DNA of 64,000 nt from Chlorella sorokiniana (lineage: Eukaryota > Chlorophyta > Trebouxiophyceae > Chlorellales > Chlorellaceae): contig CP084614.1 of assembly GCA_025917655.1 (NCBI GenBank), positions 1,860,001 to 1,924,000 on the forward strand, given 5' to 3'. Shown here piece by piece: positions 51,710 to 63,038 of this stretch; the stretch's first letter is position 1, and every line of letters begins with the position of its first letter. The notes below the pieces were generated by a model. It saw only the letters and a list, made by a program, of their open reading frames with translations, did no database searches and was not told where the DNA came from. A program made the position numbers and the translations under genes.

Positions 51710-54700
51710 TCAGTCTTCGGCCGTGGTCTCGCGGTTGATCTGCAGCACCGCCATGAAGGCCTCCTGCGGCACATCCACCCGCCCCAGAGACTTCATGCGC
51801 TTCTTGCCCGCCGCCTGCAGGCAAACAGCGGGGCAGGGGAGGGTCAACGCGGGTCGACACAAGAGGGAGCGACAAAGGGGCAAGGGAGGCTCAACGCGGG
51901 TCGACGAGGGTGGGAGCAGGGGAATGGCGGGTGAGAGGCCTCAGGTGGGGCCCAGACCGCCGCCGCCCGACAGAGTCAGCGGGGCACAGCGGTGCCGCAG
52001 TTGGGGGCCCGCGGCCGCCGCCAAGGCCCCACCTGCTTCTTCAGCAGCTTCTGCGGCTGATGTCGCCGCCGTAGCACTTGGCCAGCACGTCCTTGCGCAG
52101 CGCGGGGATGGCCTCTGCGGCGAGCGGGCACACAGCGCGCTGCTCAAATGCCGGGGGCGCATGCGCCTGGGGAGGCTTTGCTGGCGTTGCGTGGCCACAG
52201 CGAGGAGTAGCAGGGGGTGCGCGTGCGGGGCCTGCCGCGCACCTGAGGCCACCACTCTGCTGCCGATGGCCGCCTGGATGGGCACCCTGAACTGCTGGCG
52301 CGGGATGAGCTCCTTCAGCCGCTTCACCAGCGCCTTGCCCACCTGCAGGGCGGAGGACAACCGGGGGCATGATGGGGGAGGGGGCGGCGTCTTCGGGCAG
52401 GGGGCAGAGACGCGTTTCCTGCACAAGGGCGCGTGCTCCTGTACGGCGTGCGTGCCGCTGTCCTACAGCGACGCAGGCAGGGCGTCATCCAGCCGCTGTG
52501 CGCTGGTCGACATCACTCCGCCCTCATGCCAGCAGCAACACGTGACTCGACCGAGCAACTGGGGTGGGCCGCAGAGGCCAGCCAGCCAGCCATCCCTTCA
52601 TATCAGTACACTGAATGTGAACACCCGCCCCAGCACCCCCTCTGTACGGATGCTTGTGCAGGCGCAGGGAGAGGGCGGGCAGCGGCTCACGTAGTACGCG
52701 TTGTCCTTGTGCACGATGGCGGCCAGCGGCTCCACCGTCTCGCTGTTGATCTTGATGTCCAGCAGCACCAGGTCGTTCTCGCGGTACCTGGCGGCAGGGT
52801 GGTGGGGGCGGTGAGTGGGGGTGATGGGGGTGGGGGCCCGAGCGGCAGGTGGTCAGGAAGAGGAGGGGAGAGCGGCGGTGCGCTGGGCTCCTGTCAAGCC
52901 AGGCCCGCAGGAGGGCCGCCTCGATGTCAGCTCGCTCCTTAGCCGCGCAGGCCACACCCGCCAAGCAGGGCGTCGCCTGGCTGTTGGTTGTCAGCCACAT
53001 GCCTGCCCCTGCATGCGCCCCCACTCGCTCACCCCGTCAGCGCGTACTCCATGGAGGCGTAGCCGCGGGAGCGCGACTTGAGGGCGTCGAAGAAGTCGGT
53101 GACCACCTGGGGCGATGGCGGGCGGGGGGAGGGGGGCGTGTCGAAATGCTGGCGCTCAGCAGCGTGACCAGGTACCCGCCTCTGCAGCCCTGCCACACAC
53201 ACACAAGTGCGCAGGTGCCCACCTCTGCCAGCGGCATGTTGTAGACCAGGGTGGTGCGCGTCTCGGTCAGGTACTGCATGTCCACGTACTCCCCCGCCGC
53301 TGCTGCGCCAGCTCCATGATGGGCCCCACGTAGTCCTTGGGGGTGATCACCTCCATGCTGCGGGGAGGTGTTTGGGGGTGGGGTGGATGAGAGGGAGGGA
53401 GGCGCAGGGATGAGAGAGTGTGTGTTGGGGGTGGTTTCTGGGAGAAGGACACAAGCAGCCCCGGCCAAGTGAAACGCACGGCCGCCCGGAAAAGACGGCC
53501 CCAGCAAACAAGGGCAGCATGCGGCGCGCGGCATGGCAAACCCACCAACCGCGCTCCGCCACCCCCGCTTCCATTCACGCGGCGCAGGCGGCTGCTCACC
53601 GCACGTACGGCTCCGAGATGGAGTCCAGGCGGTTGGCGGGGGCAGCTTGGAGGGGCAGTCCACGATGTGCTCCGTGCCGTCGGTGGTCACCGCCTTGAAC
53701 ACGACGGTGGGGGCGGTGGTGATGAGGTCCAGGTTGTACTCGCGCTCCAGCCGCTCCTGATTCAACACCGGGCAGCAAGACGGGGTTGCAAGATGGGGAG
53801 CAGAATGTAGAGCAGGACGGGGAGGAAGATGAGGATTGCAAGATCGGGAGCACAGGGGCGAGGGGGAGCAGCGTGGTTGGGGCAAGGGGTGGGGGCGAGG
53901 GTGCGGGCCGGGTGGATGAGGATGGGGGCTTGCAGTTGGATGCCGGGCGCAGGGCCTGTTCAACGCCGCGGCGGCTCGCCAGCTGAGCAAGCTCCCTGCC
54001 CGCCACCTGGCTCGCTGCACATGCTTCGCCCCACACGCAGCCCTGCCCCCTTTTCGATTGCACCCACACCCGCACACGCTGTACCTGCACGATCTCCATG
54101 TGCAGCAGGCCCAGGAAGCCGCAGCGGAAGCCAAAGCCCATGGCCGACGACACCTCCGGCTCAAACTTGAGGGCGGCGTCGTTGAGCTGCAGCTTGAGCA
54201 GCGCGTCGCGCAGCTCCGGGTACTGGTCCGCGTCTGCTCCGTTGTGTTTTGCGGGGAGGGAGGAGAAGGGGGGGGCGGCTGATGTGAGCAGGAGGCGGGG
54301 GGGGCGGCAGGGTGCACGCTGCTGCCGGGGAAACACAGCAGCAGACTCGCCAAGGGCGCAGCACGCTGAGGGCACGAGCTGGGCCGCCCGGCACGCGTGC
54401 CGCGCAGCGGGCGCTGACCGGTGGGGAACAAGCCGCAGAAGACCATGGGCATGGCCTCGGTGTAGCCGGGCAGCGCCTCGGCGGCGGGCGCCTTCTTGAG
54501 GGTCACGGTGTCGCCCACCCTCGCGTCGGCCACCTGCTTGATGGAGGCGGCCAGGTAGCCGACTTCTCCCGCGTACAGAGAGTCCACCTGGCACGGCGGG
54601 GGCGGGTGGGGTGTGGAGCAGGGGGGGGGGGGGCAAAGCTGTTTACAGGACAAACACTTCCAGTCCAGACCAACCCCGCCTTGCCACTCCCACCCCGCTC

Positions 54701-57097
54701 GCTCAAACCCCGAATACAGGACCTGGCCCCAGCGGCGTACGGGCACGTCCGCAACCACCGCGGCAGCAGCGGCGGCAGCGAGTGGCGACAGCAGCGGATA
54801 AGGCAGCCGCACAGCGGGCGGGGCCGCTGCCGCCGCACCTCCACTGCCTTGGGGGACAGCACGCCCAGCTCGGTGATGTCGTACTCGCAGCCTGTGTTCA
54901 TGAACTTGACCAGGTCGCCCCTGCGCAGCTCGCCGTCCATCACGCGGAACTGCACCACCACACCCTGCGCTCGTAGAGACGGGGGAGGAGGGAGGTAGAA
55001 AGGGGTGTTTGTGAGTGGGCGAGTGGCGGTCGAGGTGGGTGAGATGAAGGGGGCGGGGGCAGAGCCGCAAGCGACAGAGGGCAAGAAACGGTGGGCATCC
55101 ATTTGCAGGGCAGGGCTGACTGACTGGCCGCCACCCATTCTACGTGCGCGACGGCAGCAGGCAGGGTGCGATGGGGGCCCAGCGGCGCAGCGGCGGCGCG
55201 CCGCTCGCCTTGTAGGAGTCGTAGTAGGAGTCGAAGATGAGGGCGCGCAGCGGCTGGCCGCGGTTGTCCTTGGGGGCGGTATCCGTTGCACCACGGCCTC
55301 CAGGATCTCGTCAATGCCGAGACCCTGATGAAAAGGGGAGGAGGGCACAGGAGGAGAGGATGGGGCACGCTGAGAGGTAAGCATCCCTACATCTCTCCGC
55401 GGACAGGTATGCTTTTGAAGGATTTCGGGCCGTTGAGCACCAAGCATGCAGGCGACCTGGTAGCAGGCGGCCTGAACAGCAACCCGTCGAGAAGCACACC
55501 TGCTTGGCGGAGGCCATGATGGCGTTGCTGCAGTCCAGGCCGATCACCTCCTCTATCTCGCGCTTCACGCGTTCGGGGTCTGCGCCTGCACAGGACAGGG
55601 GACGAGCAAGCGACAGCACGTCGCATTCCCGTGCTGCACCGCCCGACAGCTGTGCTCTGCTGTCGGGCCGCTCTGGACTGAAGCCGCTGCTGTGATGCAA
55701 ACCCAGCCGGAACGCTGCCGTGCCTTTCGTTCTTAGCCAGATTGTGTGGTCAACGGGCCCACGAAAGAGCACCCGGGCCCGGCTCTCCCCAATGTTGGAC
55801 ACACGGCATGGCAGACGCAGAACCCTCTCCCACCCTCCCTCCACACCCCGCACCCACCCGGCAGGTCGATCTTGTTAAGCACTGGGATGATCTCCAGGTC
55901 GTTCTCCAGCGCCAGGTACACGTTGGCCAGCGTCTGGGCCTCCACCCCTGGCTCGCGTCCACCACCAGCAGGCAGCCCTCGCAGGCCGCCAGCGATCGCG
56001 ACACCTGCACGCGGCCGCGGGCGTCAGCGGTGAGCGGCGGCGCCGCGGCCCCCAGCCCGACCGTGGCAAGGGGATGCTTGGTCTCGTGCATGCAGACATG
56101 CTGATGCTCGCACATGCACTCCGTCCCGACCGCCTTGCCACGCCCGGGGGCGGGGGCGCTTCCGCTGGGCCGCCTGTATATCTGCCGCCCCTCAAGCCTC
56201 ACCCCCTTGCTGCCCAGCCCCGTGCACTCCCCTGCGCCCACCACTCGCCTCGTACGAGAAGTCCACGTGGCCGGGGGTGTCGATGAGGTTGAGCGCGTAC
56301 GTCTCGCCGTCTGACGCGACGTAGCGCATGCGGGCGGTGTTCAGCTTGATGGTGATGCCGCGCTCGCGCTCCAGGTCCATCCCGTCCAGGTACTGGGCCT
56401 GGGGGGGGCAGGTGGTTGCAGTATGGGGTGGTGCAGGTGGGGGTGTCGCGGGAGGCAGGGGCGCAGCGGCTCCAAACTCGGTGCGTCCGGGGTGCGGGCG
56501 ACGCCCTGGCCGCGGCATGTCGCCTGCCCCACGCTGCAGCCTGCCCGCAGCTATCTGCTGCTGCAATGCAGCGCGGGCAGCCCTGCCAGCGAGTCGGGTT
56601 GCCTGTATATATGTGTGCGGGGTGGGGGTGGGGGGCCGCGGCGGGCACCCGAGTCGCACCTGCATCTCGCGGTTTTCGACGGTGTCGGTGCGGATCAGGA
56701 GCTGGTCTGCCAGCGTGGACTTGCCGTGGTCAATATGGGCAATGATAGAGAAGTTGCGCACCCGGGAGGGGTCCACCTGCACCCAAGCAAACAGTGCTTT
56801 GAGGTGGCTCCTCCAGGTCGTATGGCGGCGGCAGCAGCGGGGGTGGGCGGCAGCAGTCGGGCTTGCCTTGACCACTTTGCCCTTGGCGTAAGTCTGCATA
56901 GGCGCCGCAACATTACAAACGACGCTTGGCTGCCTCCGCCGCTGTGCCGTGGGCTTTTGTTGCAGAGCGCTGCTGCTGCCCAAGAATGGTTGCATGTGGG
57001 CCCTTAGCCGGCAAGGAGCCACAGACGGCGCGGCACATTGTGTCTGTTGCCTGCTAGAGGTGCCTGCTACCGGCCCGTAGGTCGCGGCAAGCCTCAT
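51710..57097 (-). CDS. LEPA: plastid elongation factor 4 (LepA)
   Basis: Translational GTPase that back-translocates or remodels stalled ribosomes; the plant plastid form supports translation of photosynthetic proteins. From ATG 57097 the first 75 residues are Ser/Arg/Ala/Gln-rich without acids (a transit peptide), ending near [19 protein letters not shown]. The G domain is complete: [83 protein letters not shown] and [20 protein letters not shown]. Domains [82 protein letters not shown] and [20 protein letters not shown]. The LepA-specific C-terminus reads [20 protein letters not shown] and [30 protein letters not shown], ending [12 protein letters not shown]. At least five frame slips in homopolymers (about 55945, 55275, 53645, 53300 and 52052). 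About sixteen introns. Confidence 0.95.
51843..51905. repeat. 16-bp direct repeat in the last LepA intron
   Basis: TCAACGCGGGTCGAC with one flanking base occurs at 51843-51858 and 51890-51905 within purine-rich intron sequence. Minor duplication. Confidence 0.6.
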
Positions 57098-57441
57098 TCT
57101 GCGGTGCTACCCGCTGCCACCTCTTTCCCTCGCTGTTGCTCGTCGTTTGTAGTGTTCAGCGGCGCAGCTGCCGCAATGATTTACAACCTAAGCCGTGTGT
57201 GCGCCTCCAGCGCTCCTGCTCATGCTGCCGCTGCCAGCTCGCCGCTCCTCACGCCTGATCGCGCAAGCCGTGGTACGCCAACATTACCATGGCCCACGAT
57301 GCCGTGGCTTTCAGTTGCAGTTCTTGTCATACATGGATGATGTTAGGGGGCGCTTACAAGAGAGTCAAGGATCAGTGGAGGATAGATACAGAAGGTGTGG
57401 ATTGTGGTTGCGACGGCAGCAGGCGCCAGCTCTGAGTTTGG
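57098..57441. other. intergenic: LepA promoter side and 3' flank of Cys-rich gene
   Basis: About 340 bp. A minus-strand TGTAA at 57358-57354 lies 85 bp beyond the stop of the Cys-rich gene and is probably its poly(A) signal. No credible coding sequence on either strand. Confidence 0.4.
57354..57358 (-). terminator. TGTAA poly(A) signal of the Cys-rich secreted protein gene
   Basis: Reads TTACA on the plus strand, TGTAA on the minus, 85 bp past the stop codon. Confidence 0.45.
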
Positions 57442-58046
57442 TCATGGCAAGCTGACGCGGCGCACGCAGAGCCCCGCCACTGCATCATAGCCCGGCTTGC
57501 AGCGGGTGTAGAACGGCTTGCGGTCGACGGTCTTGCACTTTGTGCAGCGTGCCGGGCAAGAAACGCATGCGGCGTTGCCATCCGGCCTGTACCCAACCTT
57601 GCACAGGGTGCAGCGCCAGGGGCGGTTGTAGTTGCAGACAGCGCAGTTGTCATCGGTGCACTTCTTGCAGGCTTTTGAGGTTGGAATTTTGACCCATCCC
57701 GGGAAGCACTTCTTGCAACTGCAACTAAAAACAGGGCGGTGAGGCGGCAGGCCTGAGTCATTGAAGGCGGACAGCACCTTGACAGAGCATGGTGCATTGG
57801 AACACTAGGGCTCACAAGTGGTCGTTCAGGCAGATGAAGCATCCGCCAAGCCCGGGTATGCAGGATGGGGTTGAAACGGTTGAAGCGCCTGCGCCCAAGG
57901 GGAGTGAGCAGGGCCGCCGCCGGCGGAAAACGTTGGGGACTGTCGTGCGGTGGACATCACTCGAGCTCGACTGCGTTCCTACCCATAGTAGAAGCGATAA
58001 GTACTGTGAAAAGGCCCCAAAGGGCGGCAAAGAGAGACAGCCGCAT
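57442..58046 (-). CDS. secreted cysteine-rich protein, 137 aa, function unknown
   Basis: Three exons (58046-57983, 57888-57816, 57718-57442) join in frame. Residues 1-22 (MRLSLFAALWGLFTVLIAST) are a clear signal peptide. The mature chain of about 115 residues holds 17 cysteines in repeating CxxC pairs: SCIPGLGGCFICLNDHFC, KKCFPGWVKIPTSKACKKC, DDNCAVCNYNRPWRCTLC, KVGYRPDGNAACVSCPARC and TKCKTVDRKPFYTRC, ending LCVRRVSLP before TGA 57444-57442. The pattern C-x2-C, G-W/Y-x, C-x2-C resembles furin-like or growth-factor-receptor cysteine repeats and the PSCPARC-type units of protist surface proteins. It is a stand-alone domain here with no membrane anchor. With an odd number of cysteines, one may be free or form an intermolecular bond. 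A minus-strand TATAAA at 58271-58266 lies about 220 bp upstream of the start. Function not recognised. Confidence 0.68.
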
Positions 58047-58653
58047 GGGCAGAAGGCGGTACAGTGCAGAAAGCCTCGGGAAATTCTTCAACCAACAACT
58101 CAAACGCTTGAAGGCGTACACACGGAGGGTGTGGCACGATTGCAAGCCTCGTCCGACATCGGGCGAGCTTGAGATATCAGGTCCTGCCACTTCTGCGCGG
58201 CTTCGCATCAGAGCAGTGAGCTGGGGACCACAGGACCTAGAAGCACAACCCTCGCCAACTGAAGCTTTATACCAGTCTACACCTCATGAGTAGAGCATGT
58301 GGTGCCACAGGGGTGCCTGGTTGTGAGGACTGTCGATGCTCGGCCTGAGCGCAGCACATGCATGAGTGGCACGCCCATTAATGGGCATGGCCATTTGAGG
58401 CTTCTCCTCAGATGAACCCTGTGAAAATGTCCGCAAGAATTGACTGCAAGCAACGGCACGTTGCAGACGTTCACATGTCTAGTGTTTGCCATGGCACCGG
58501 CAAGCCGCCGCGACGTGTCACGCTGCGGCATCCTGCATCACAGCGGCCAGTGGAGAATAGATTCCCCCAGCCACATGATGTCCCTATTCGCCGTGATCTC
58601 AAGAATGTGATGTTCTAAAGTGGCAATCCCAGCCTCTGTCTCCGTCCAGCGAC
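58047..58653. other. divergent promoter interval of Cys-rich gene and ferroportin
   Basis: About 600 bp of lower GC content. It contains a minus-strand TATAAA (58271-58266) that may serve the Cys-rich gene. No coding sequence recognised. Confidence 0.4.
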
Positions 58654-61009
58654 ATGGCTGTGGTCGACGTTGTCGAGGAGCAAGGGCTGCTGTCCCCCCA
58701 GAAAAGCGGCAAAGAAACCCTTGAAACCGAGCTATCGGTGGAACATGTCAGCAGCTCAAAACAAGGGCACGCAGCCGCATGCAGGGCTTTGCAGGCAAGC
58801 GGGAGGTGCAGCTTGCCCCAGGGTGCCCATCGATGGCTTTGCCATGTTTCACCATGCAACAGCATGTATCGAGCCGGCAGAACGCCGCTGGGCAGCTTGC
58901 CGCCTGCCCGTGCCGGCTGCGCCGTCGGTGCCGCCGCCGCCTGCGCCACTGCTACCCTCCCAACTCTTGCGCGGCTGCGCCTGCAGGCCTCCCACTTCCT
59001 GTCCACCTGGGGCCAGCGGGGCTGGGAGTTCTGCGTGGGCCTGATCATGCTGGAGCTGCGCCCGCCTCCCTGCTGCTGGTGGCGGTGTGGGGCCTGCTGG
59101 ACGCCGGCGCGGCGGTGGCCTTCGGCGCCGCGGTGGGGCGGTACGTGGACTCCCGCCCCCGCCTGGCCGCCGCCTCCCGCATGTACCTCCTGCAGAACGC
59201 CGCGCTGGCGGTCAGCGCGGCCGCGGCGCTGGGCTTGCTGTGGGGCGGCGTGCGGGCGGGGCCGCTTTCTGGGTGCTGCTGGCGCTGACGATGGGGCCGG
59301 GCATGGCCAGCACCCTGGGCGCCCTGGGCAGCTCCCTCTCAGGCAAGCAGCAGCTGGGCGGCATTCCCTGCCCTGACGGGAGCCGCTCTCACGCTCACTC
59401 CTCCCCCTCCTCTTCCTCACAAACGTGGGATGAAACATGTGCAGCTGGTCCTCCCTAGTGCATCTCCCCTGCCTCCCCAGACCCATGCCCCCTCTTCCCC
59501 CCCGCACATAACCCCCGCACATACTTTCCAACGCCCCCTCCCCCAACACCCCGCAGTCGAGCGTGAGTGGACGCGGGCGCTGTGCGGCAGCGACAGCGGC
59601 GCTCTGGCCTCGCTCAACGCGGGCATGAAGCGCATCGACCTCACCTGCCTCATCGCCTCCCCCATCATGGTGGGCCTGCTGATGCAGCGCGGCGGCGGGC
59701 CGCCCATGGCGGCCGCCACCCTGGCGGTGCTGCTGTGGAACGTCGCCAGCTGGCCGGCCGAGGTGGCGCTGCTGAGCTACGCGCAGCGGCGCAGCCCCGC
59801 GCTGGCGGCCGACAGGGACGTGCCGGCGGCTGTGGCCGCTCCGGGCGACATCGACGCGCCTGCCGCCCGCGGCGGCGGCGGCATCGCGGCCGCGCTGCGC
59901 GCGCAGCTGGACGCCTGGGCGCTGTACGCGCGGCAGCCTGCGGCGGCGGCGGCGCTGGCGCTGGCCCTGCTCTACCTGACCGTCATGTCTTGGGGCACCC
60001 TCATGACAGCCTACCTCAAGGCGCTGGGCATGCCCGAGGCTGAGCTGGCGGCGTACCGAGGGTGCGGCCCCGCAGCAGCGCCCGCCCGCCCGCCCGCGCC
60101 GCCCGCGCCATGCGCCTGCTGCGCCGCCCACACAGCCCGCCGCCGTACAGCCCGCCGCAGCACAGAGCCTGCCGCCCGCCCAGCCCGCCGCAGCACAGAG
60201 CCTGCCGCCCGCACAGCCCGCCGCTGCTGAGCCGGCAGCCTGCAGAGCGCGCAGTCCGCAGTCGCAGCCAGCCGCGCAGCGTGGCATCGTTTGAGCGCGC
60301 CGCGCCGCCGCCCGCGCCGCCCACGGCTGGGCCGCCTGCAGGCTGGGAGCGCTCTCCGGCATCCTCGCCACGGTGGCCTTCCCCCTGCACCGCCGCCTGG
60401 GCCTGCCAGCCACCGCCGCCCTCTCCATCTGGCTCCAGCTGGCCTGCCTGCTGGCCGCCGCCGCGCCGTCGGTGGCGGCGGCGGCGGGCGCGGGCGTGGG
60501 GCCCCGCCCCGCCTCTACTGCCTCGTCTGGGGCCTGGTGCTGTCGCGGTTCGGGCTGTGGAGCTTCGACCTGGCCGCCAATCAGCTGATCCAGGAGACTG
60601 CGGATGCCTCCCGCCTGGGCCAGGTCACCGGGGTGCAGAACAGCATGCAGTCGGCCTTCCAGGTGGGTGGCCGCCGCCAGCTCAGCGTGCTGTGCATGCC
60701 GCGCTGAGGTCCGGGGCCGCCGCTCGCTCGTCCCAGGCCCCTTGCCCCGAACGTGCGGGAAGCAGGCCGGCGTTCTCCTCGCAGCGCCTGCCCCGCCCCG
60801 CCTCATCTCCTGCCCCGCCCGCCCCGCCCGTGCCGCCCGCAGACGCTGTCGTACCTGGCGGGCGTGCTGGTGCCCGCCCCGCGCACTTTGCGTACCTCAT
60901 GGCCGGCTCCTGCTGCGTCGTGCTGCTGGCCGCCGCCGTCGTCACCGCCTTTGCGCTGCACACGCGCTGCGGCGCTGCGCTCGGCCCCGCGTTTGCCGAC
61001 CTGGCTTAG
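58654..61009 (+). CDS. ferroportin-family (SLC40/IREG) metal exporter
   Basis: Membrane transporter of the ferroportin family, exporting Fe2+ or related divalent metals from the cytosol to the outside, a vacuole or an organelle. Starts MAVVDVVEEQGLLSPQKSGK. The first membrane exon carries the family signature ASHFLSTWGQRGWEFCVGLI, then LLLVAVWGLLDAGAAVAFGA and VGRYVDSRPRLAAASRMYLL. Middle exon: VEREWTRALCGSDSGALASL, NAGMKRIDLTCLIASPIMVG and LLWNVASWPAEVALL, then a variable loop, and LALLYLTVMSWGTLMTAYLK. Last exons: LGALSGILATVAFPLHRRLG, GLVLSRFGLWSFDLAANQLI, QETADASRLGQVTGVQNSMQ, SAFQ, TLSYLAGVLVPAP and FAYLMAGSCCVVLLAAAVV, ending PAFADLA at TAG 61007-61009. The R-I-D-L and S-R-F-G-L-W-S-F-D-L blocks are diagnostic. 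Metal and membrane are inference. Frame slips near 59065, 59265 and 60510. The region 58700-58980 between the first and second coding exons is uncertain. Confidence 0.85.
60148..60224. repeat. 33-bp tandem repeat in a ferroportin intron
   Basis: About 2.3 copies of a 33-bp unit starting CAGCCCGCCGCAGCACAGAG at 60148, 60181 and (partial) 60214. The unit length is a multiple of three, but the block lies between the exon ending ELAAYRG (about 60060) and the acceptor before LGALSG (about 60341), so it is intronic. Confidence 0.75.
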
Positions 61010-61398
61010 GGCGGCGGGCTGCCCAACCTGCCTTCTGCTGCTCCTCCCCATTTAAAAGGAGTGCTCCTGCTCAGGAACGGTGTACTCGAAAAGCTCCCCT
61101 TACTAGTATGCTTTCATGTATCATCTAACCGCGCGCCCCTTTTGCCTGGCTGTTCAGACCTGCGGCCTCAGACCTCCCTCCCGCTCTACGCTGTCTGGCT
61201 TGCATTCATAGCCTCCCCCATACCATGCTACCCGTTGCTGTCAACCAACCCCCTCACTGCCGCTTACTCTCTCCAACTCCCAACATCGCAGCCTCCAACT
61301 CCCAATCTCGCTACCTCTGCTTCACAGGATTAGTGAAATCATGGGTGCCCTGTGAAAATAGTTGAGTTTGGCAGGGGAGGCAGGCTGCAGAGCGCGCA
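61010..61398. other. convergent 3' flanks of ferroportin and PPTase
   Basis: About 390 bp, A/T- and C-richer than the coding DNA, with pyrimidine-rich short repeats near 61255-61320 (CTCCAACTCCCAA type). No gene seen. Confidence 0.4.
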
Positions 61399-62872
61399 TC
61401 AGTACACCTCCCCGCCCGCAGCCTCGTACGTTGCTCGCCGTTCCGCGGGCAGCAGGTCAGCCACCGTGAGCGTCACAAAGGCGGGCTCCTCTGCTCCCAG
61501 CTGCGCCTGCCACTCGACGGCCGAGAAGGCCGGCCTGGCAAACGTGGCTTTGAAGCCCTGCAAGAGGGGCGGGGCATAGACCGTCGGTGGCGCCGGCGTG
61601 GCCGAGGGCGACGCAAGGGTGGCGGACTTGGCGGGCGACTGGTTGTGCAGCCCAGCAGGGGGCGGGCAGGCAGGCGCGGTTGGTGCGGGCGGCACGCACC
61701 CCCACGCGTCCACCACCACGTCGGGCGGTGCGCGCGCGACCGCTGCACAGTGGCCGCCGCCGAGCTCATGCAGGAAGAAGGTCCATTCGGGCGTGGCACG
61801 CCCTGCACTTTGACCGTGGCTGCACAGCCGGGTGGGGGAGGGGGGCAGGCAGCGCAGTGCAGGCTGTGGGCAAGAAAGGCCGGTACGGGCGCAATCAGGA
61901 CGGGCCCCGCGTCTGAAGGCACTGCAAGGCTGCCATGCTGGCAACAACTGCGCTGCGTCCTGCGGCGGAGCAGGCGCGGGAGGCACCTGTGCTGCCGATG
62001 ATGGTGAACTCTGCTTTCCCCAGCTCAAAGCCCAGCCCCTCGCCGGTGGCCTTCACAAAGGCCTCCTTCAGGCTCCACAGTCTCCTGCAGGCAGCAGGGC
62101 GGCCTGGTCAGACCGCGGCAAGAGTTGAACGAAATGTGCTGCCGGTCCGTCAGCATGCTGCGGCCGTTGCTGCACCACAGCCAGCCGCCAAGCCCACTCC
62201 TGCCCTGCTGCTCCAGCGATTGCGCTGTCGCACCTGAACTGCGCCTCCTTGGCTGCGTCGTCAGGGCCAGCCGCGCGTATGCTGACCCACTCCTGGGCCG
62301 TGAACTGGGCGCTGAAGGAACTGAAGAACTGCTCCAGCGGCTGCTGGCGGGAACGCCGCACCTGCTGCGGCGCCGCCACGTCGCAGCCGCACACCGCGGC
62401 GGGCTCGGAGGCCAGGACAACATAGTCGCCCTGCGGACCAGGGAGGTGAGGAGCGGCGGTGTGGTTGCGGGCGACCTGCATGTTTTCTGTGTTGTGGTGC
62501 GCGCACTGCATCACGGGTTGCCGCTCCCCTCTCACAACGGCTGCCCCACCTCGCACGGACCTCATGCGACACGCTGTAGTTCCAGTTGGGTGCGTGATCC
62601 GGCCGCGGGCCTTGGTTGGCTATGTATGGCTTGCCGCCGCGAGTGCGTGCCACTCGCACCTCCGCGTGGCGAAGGCCCAGCGCCGCTACTGCCGCTGCTC
62701 GCTGCAGCAGCCTGCTGACCAAGGCCCGCTTGCGGTCATCTTGCTGCCGATACTTCCTTACGGCACTGCTTTCACCCTCAGGCAGCAGGGAGAGCAGCAG
62801 TTCAAACTCTGTCTCGCTGGGACACCAGCGGTCGACCTGCACCGCCCAGCGCAGCCTGGTGCCTTCAGACAT
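61399..62872 (-). CDS. Sfp-type 4'-phosphopantetheinyl transferase
   Basis: Transfers 4'-phosphopantetheine from CoA to acyl- or peptidyl-carrier proteins (holo-ACP for fatty-acid synthesis, polyketide synthases or Lys2-type reductase). Starts MSEGTRLRWAVQVDRWCPSE (ATG 62872). Conserved blocks: RKYRQQDDRKRALVSRLLQR, GKPYIANQGPRPDHAPNWNY with NYSVSHEGDYVVLAS, the Mg-binding VCGCDVAAP, FSAQFTAQEW and the second signature RLWSLKEAFVKATGEGLGF. The C-terminal half, WTFFLHELGGGHCAAVARA, matches the AASDHPPT/Sfp subclass and not the short AcpS type. It ends YEAAGGEVY before TGA 61401-61399. About five introns. No transit peptide, so a cytosolic enzyme is likely. Its start is 166 bp from that of the divergent S-adenosylhomocysteine hydrolase gene. 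Confidence 0.9.
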
Positions 62873-63038
62873 TCATGCGTTGACCAGGCTGCGCAGATGT
62901 TGCAGATCGGCACGAAGGGAATTCGGGGGCGTGCTCCTGTCCCCATGCAAGACCCTGGCCGCCCTTCGTTCAAGTTTGGTGGTTCGCCCCAACCCAACCC
63001 CTCCTCTATCTAATCATATAATTCAGTGGCCTGTCAAG
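62873..63038. promoter_or_regulatory. short bidirectional promoter, PPTase and SAHH
   Basis: Only 166 bp separate the two divergent start codons, so both core promoters and 5' UTRs must fit here. TATAA at 63017-63021 is too close to the SAHH ATG (18 bp) to be its TATA box. No other element seen. Confidence 0.5.

Noticed and set aside
53037-55070. 677-codon open frame on the minus strand inside the LepA locus
   Set aside because: It reads through several introns and changes register with LepA exons; only fragments match the family. GC-rich introns lack stops by chance.
58599-60806. 735-codon open frame on the minus strand opposite ferroportin
   Set aside because: Antisense shadow of a GC-rich coding region; composition is Arg/Ala/Gly/Gln repeats with no motif, whereas the plus strand has clear transporter motifs.
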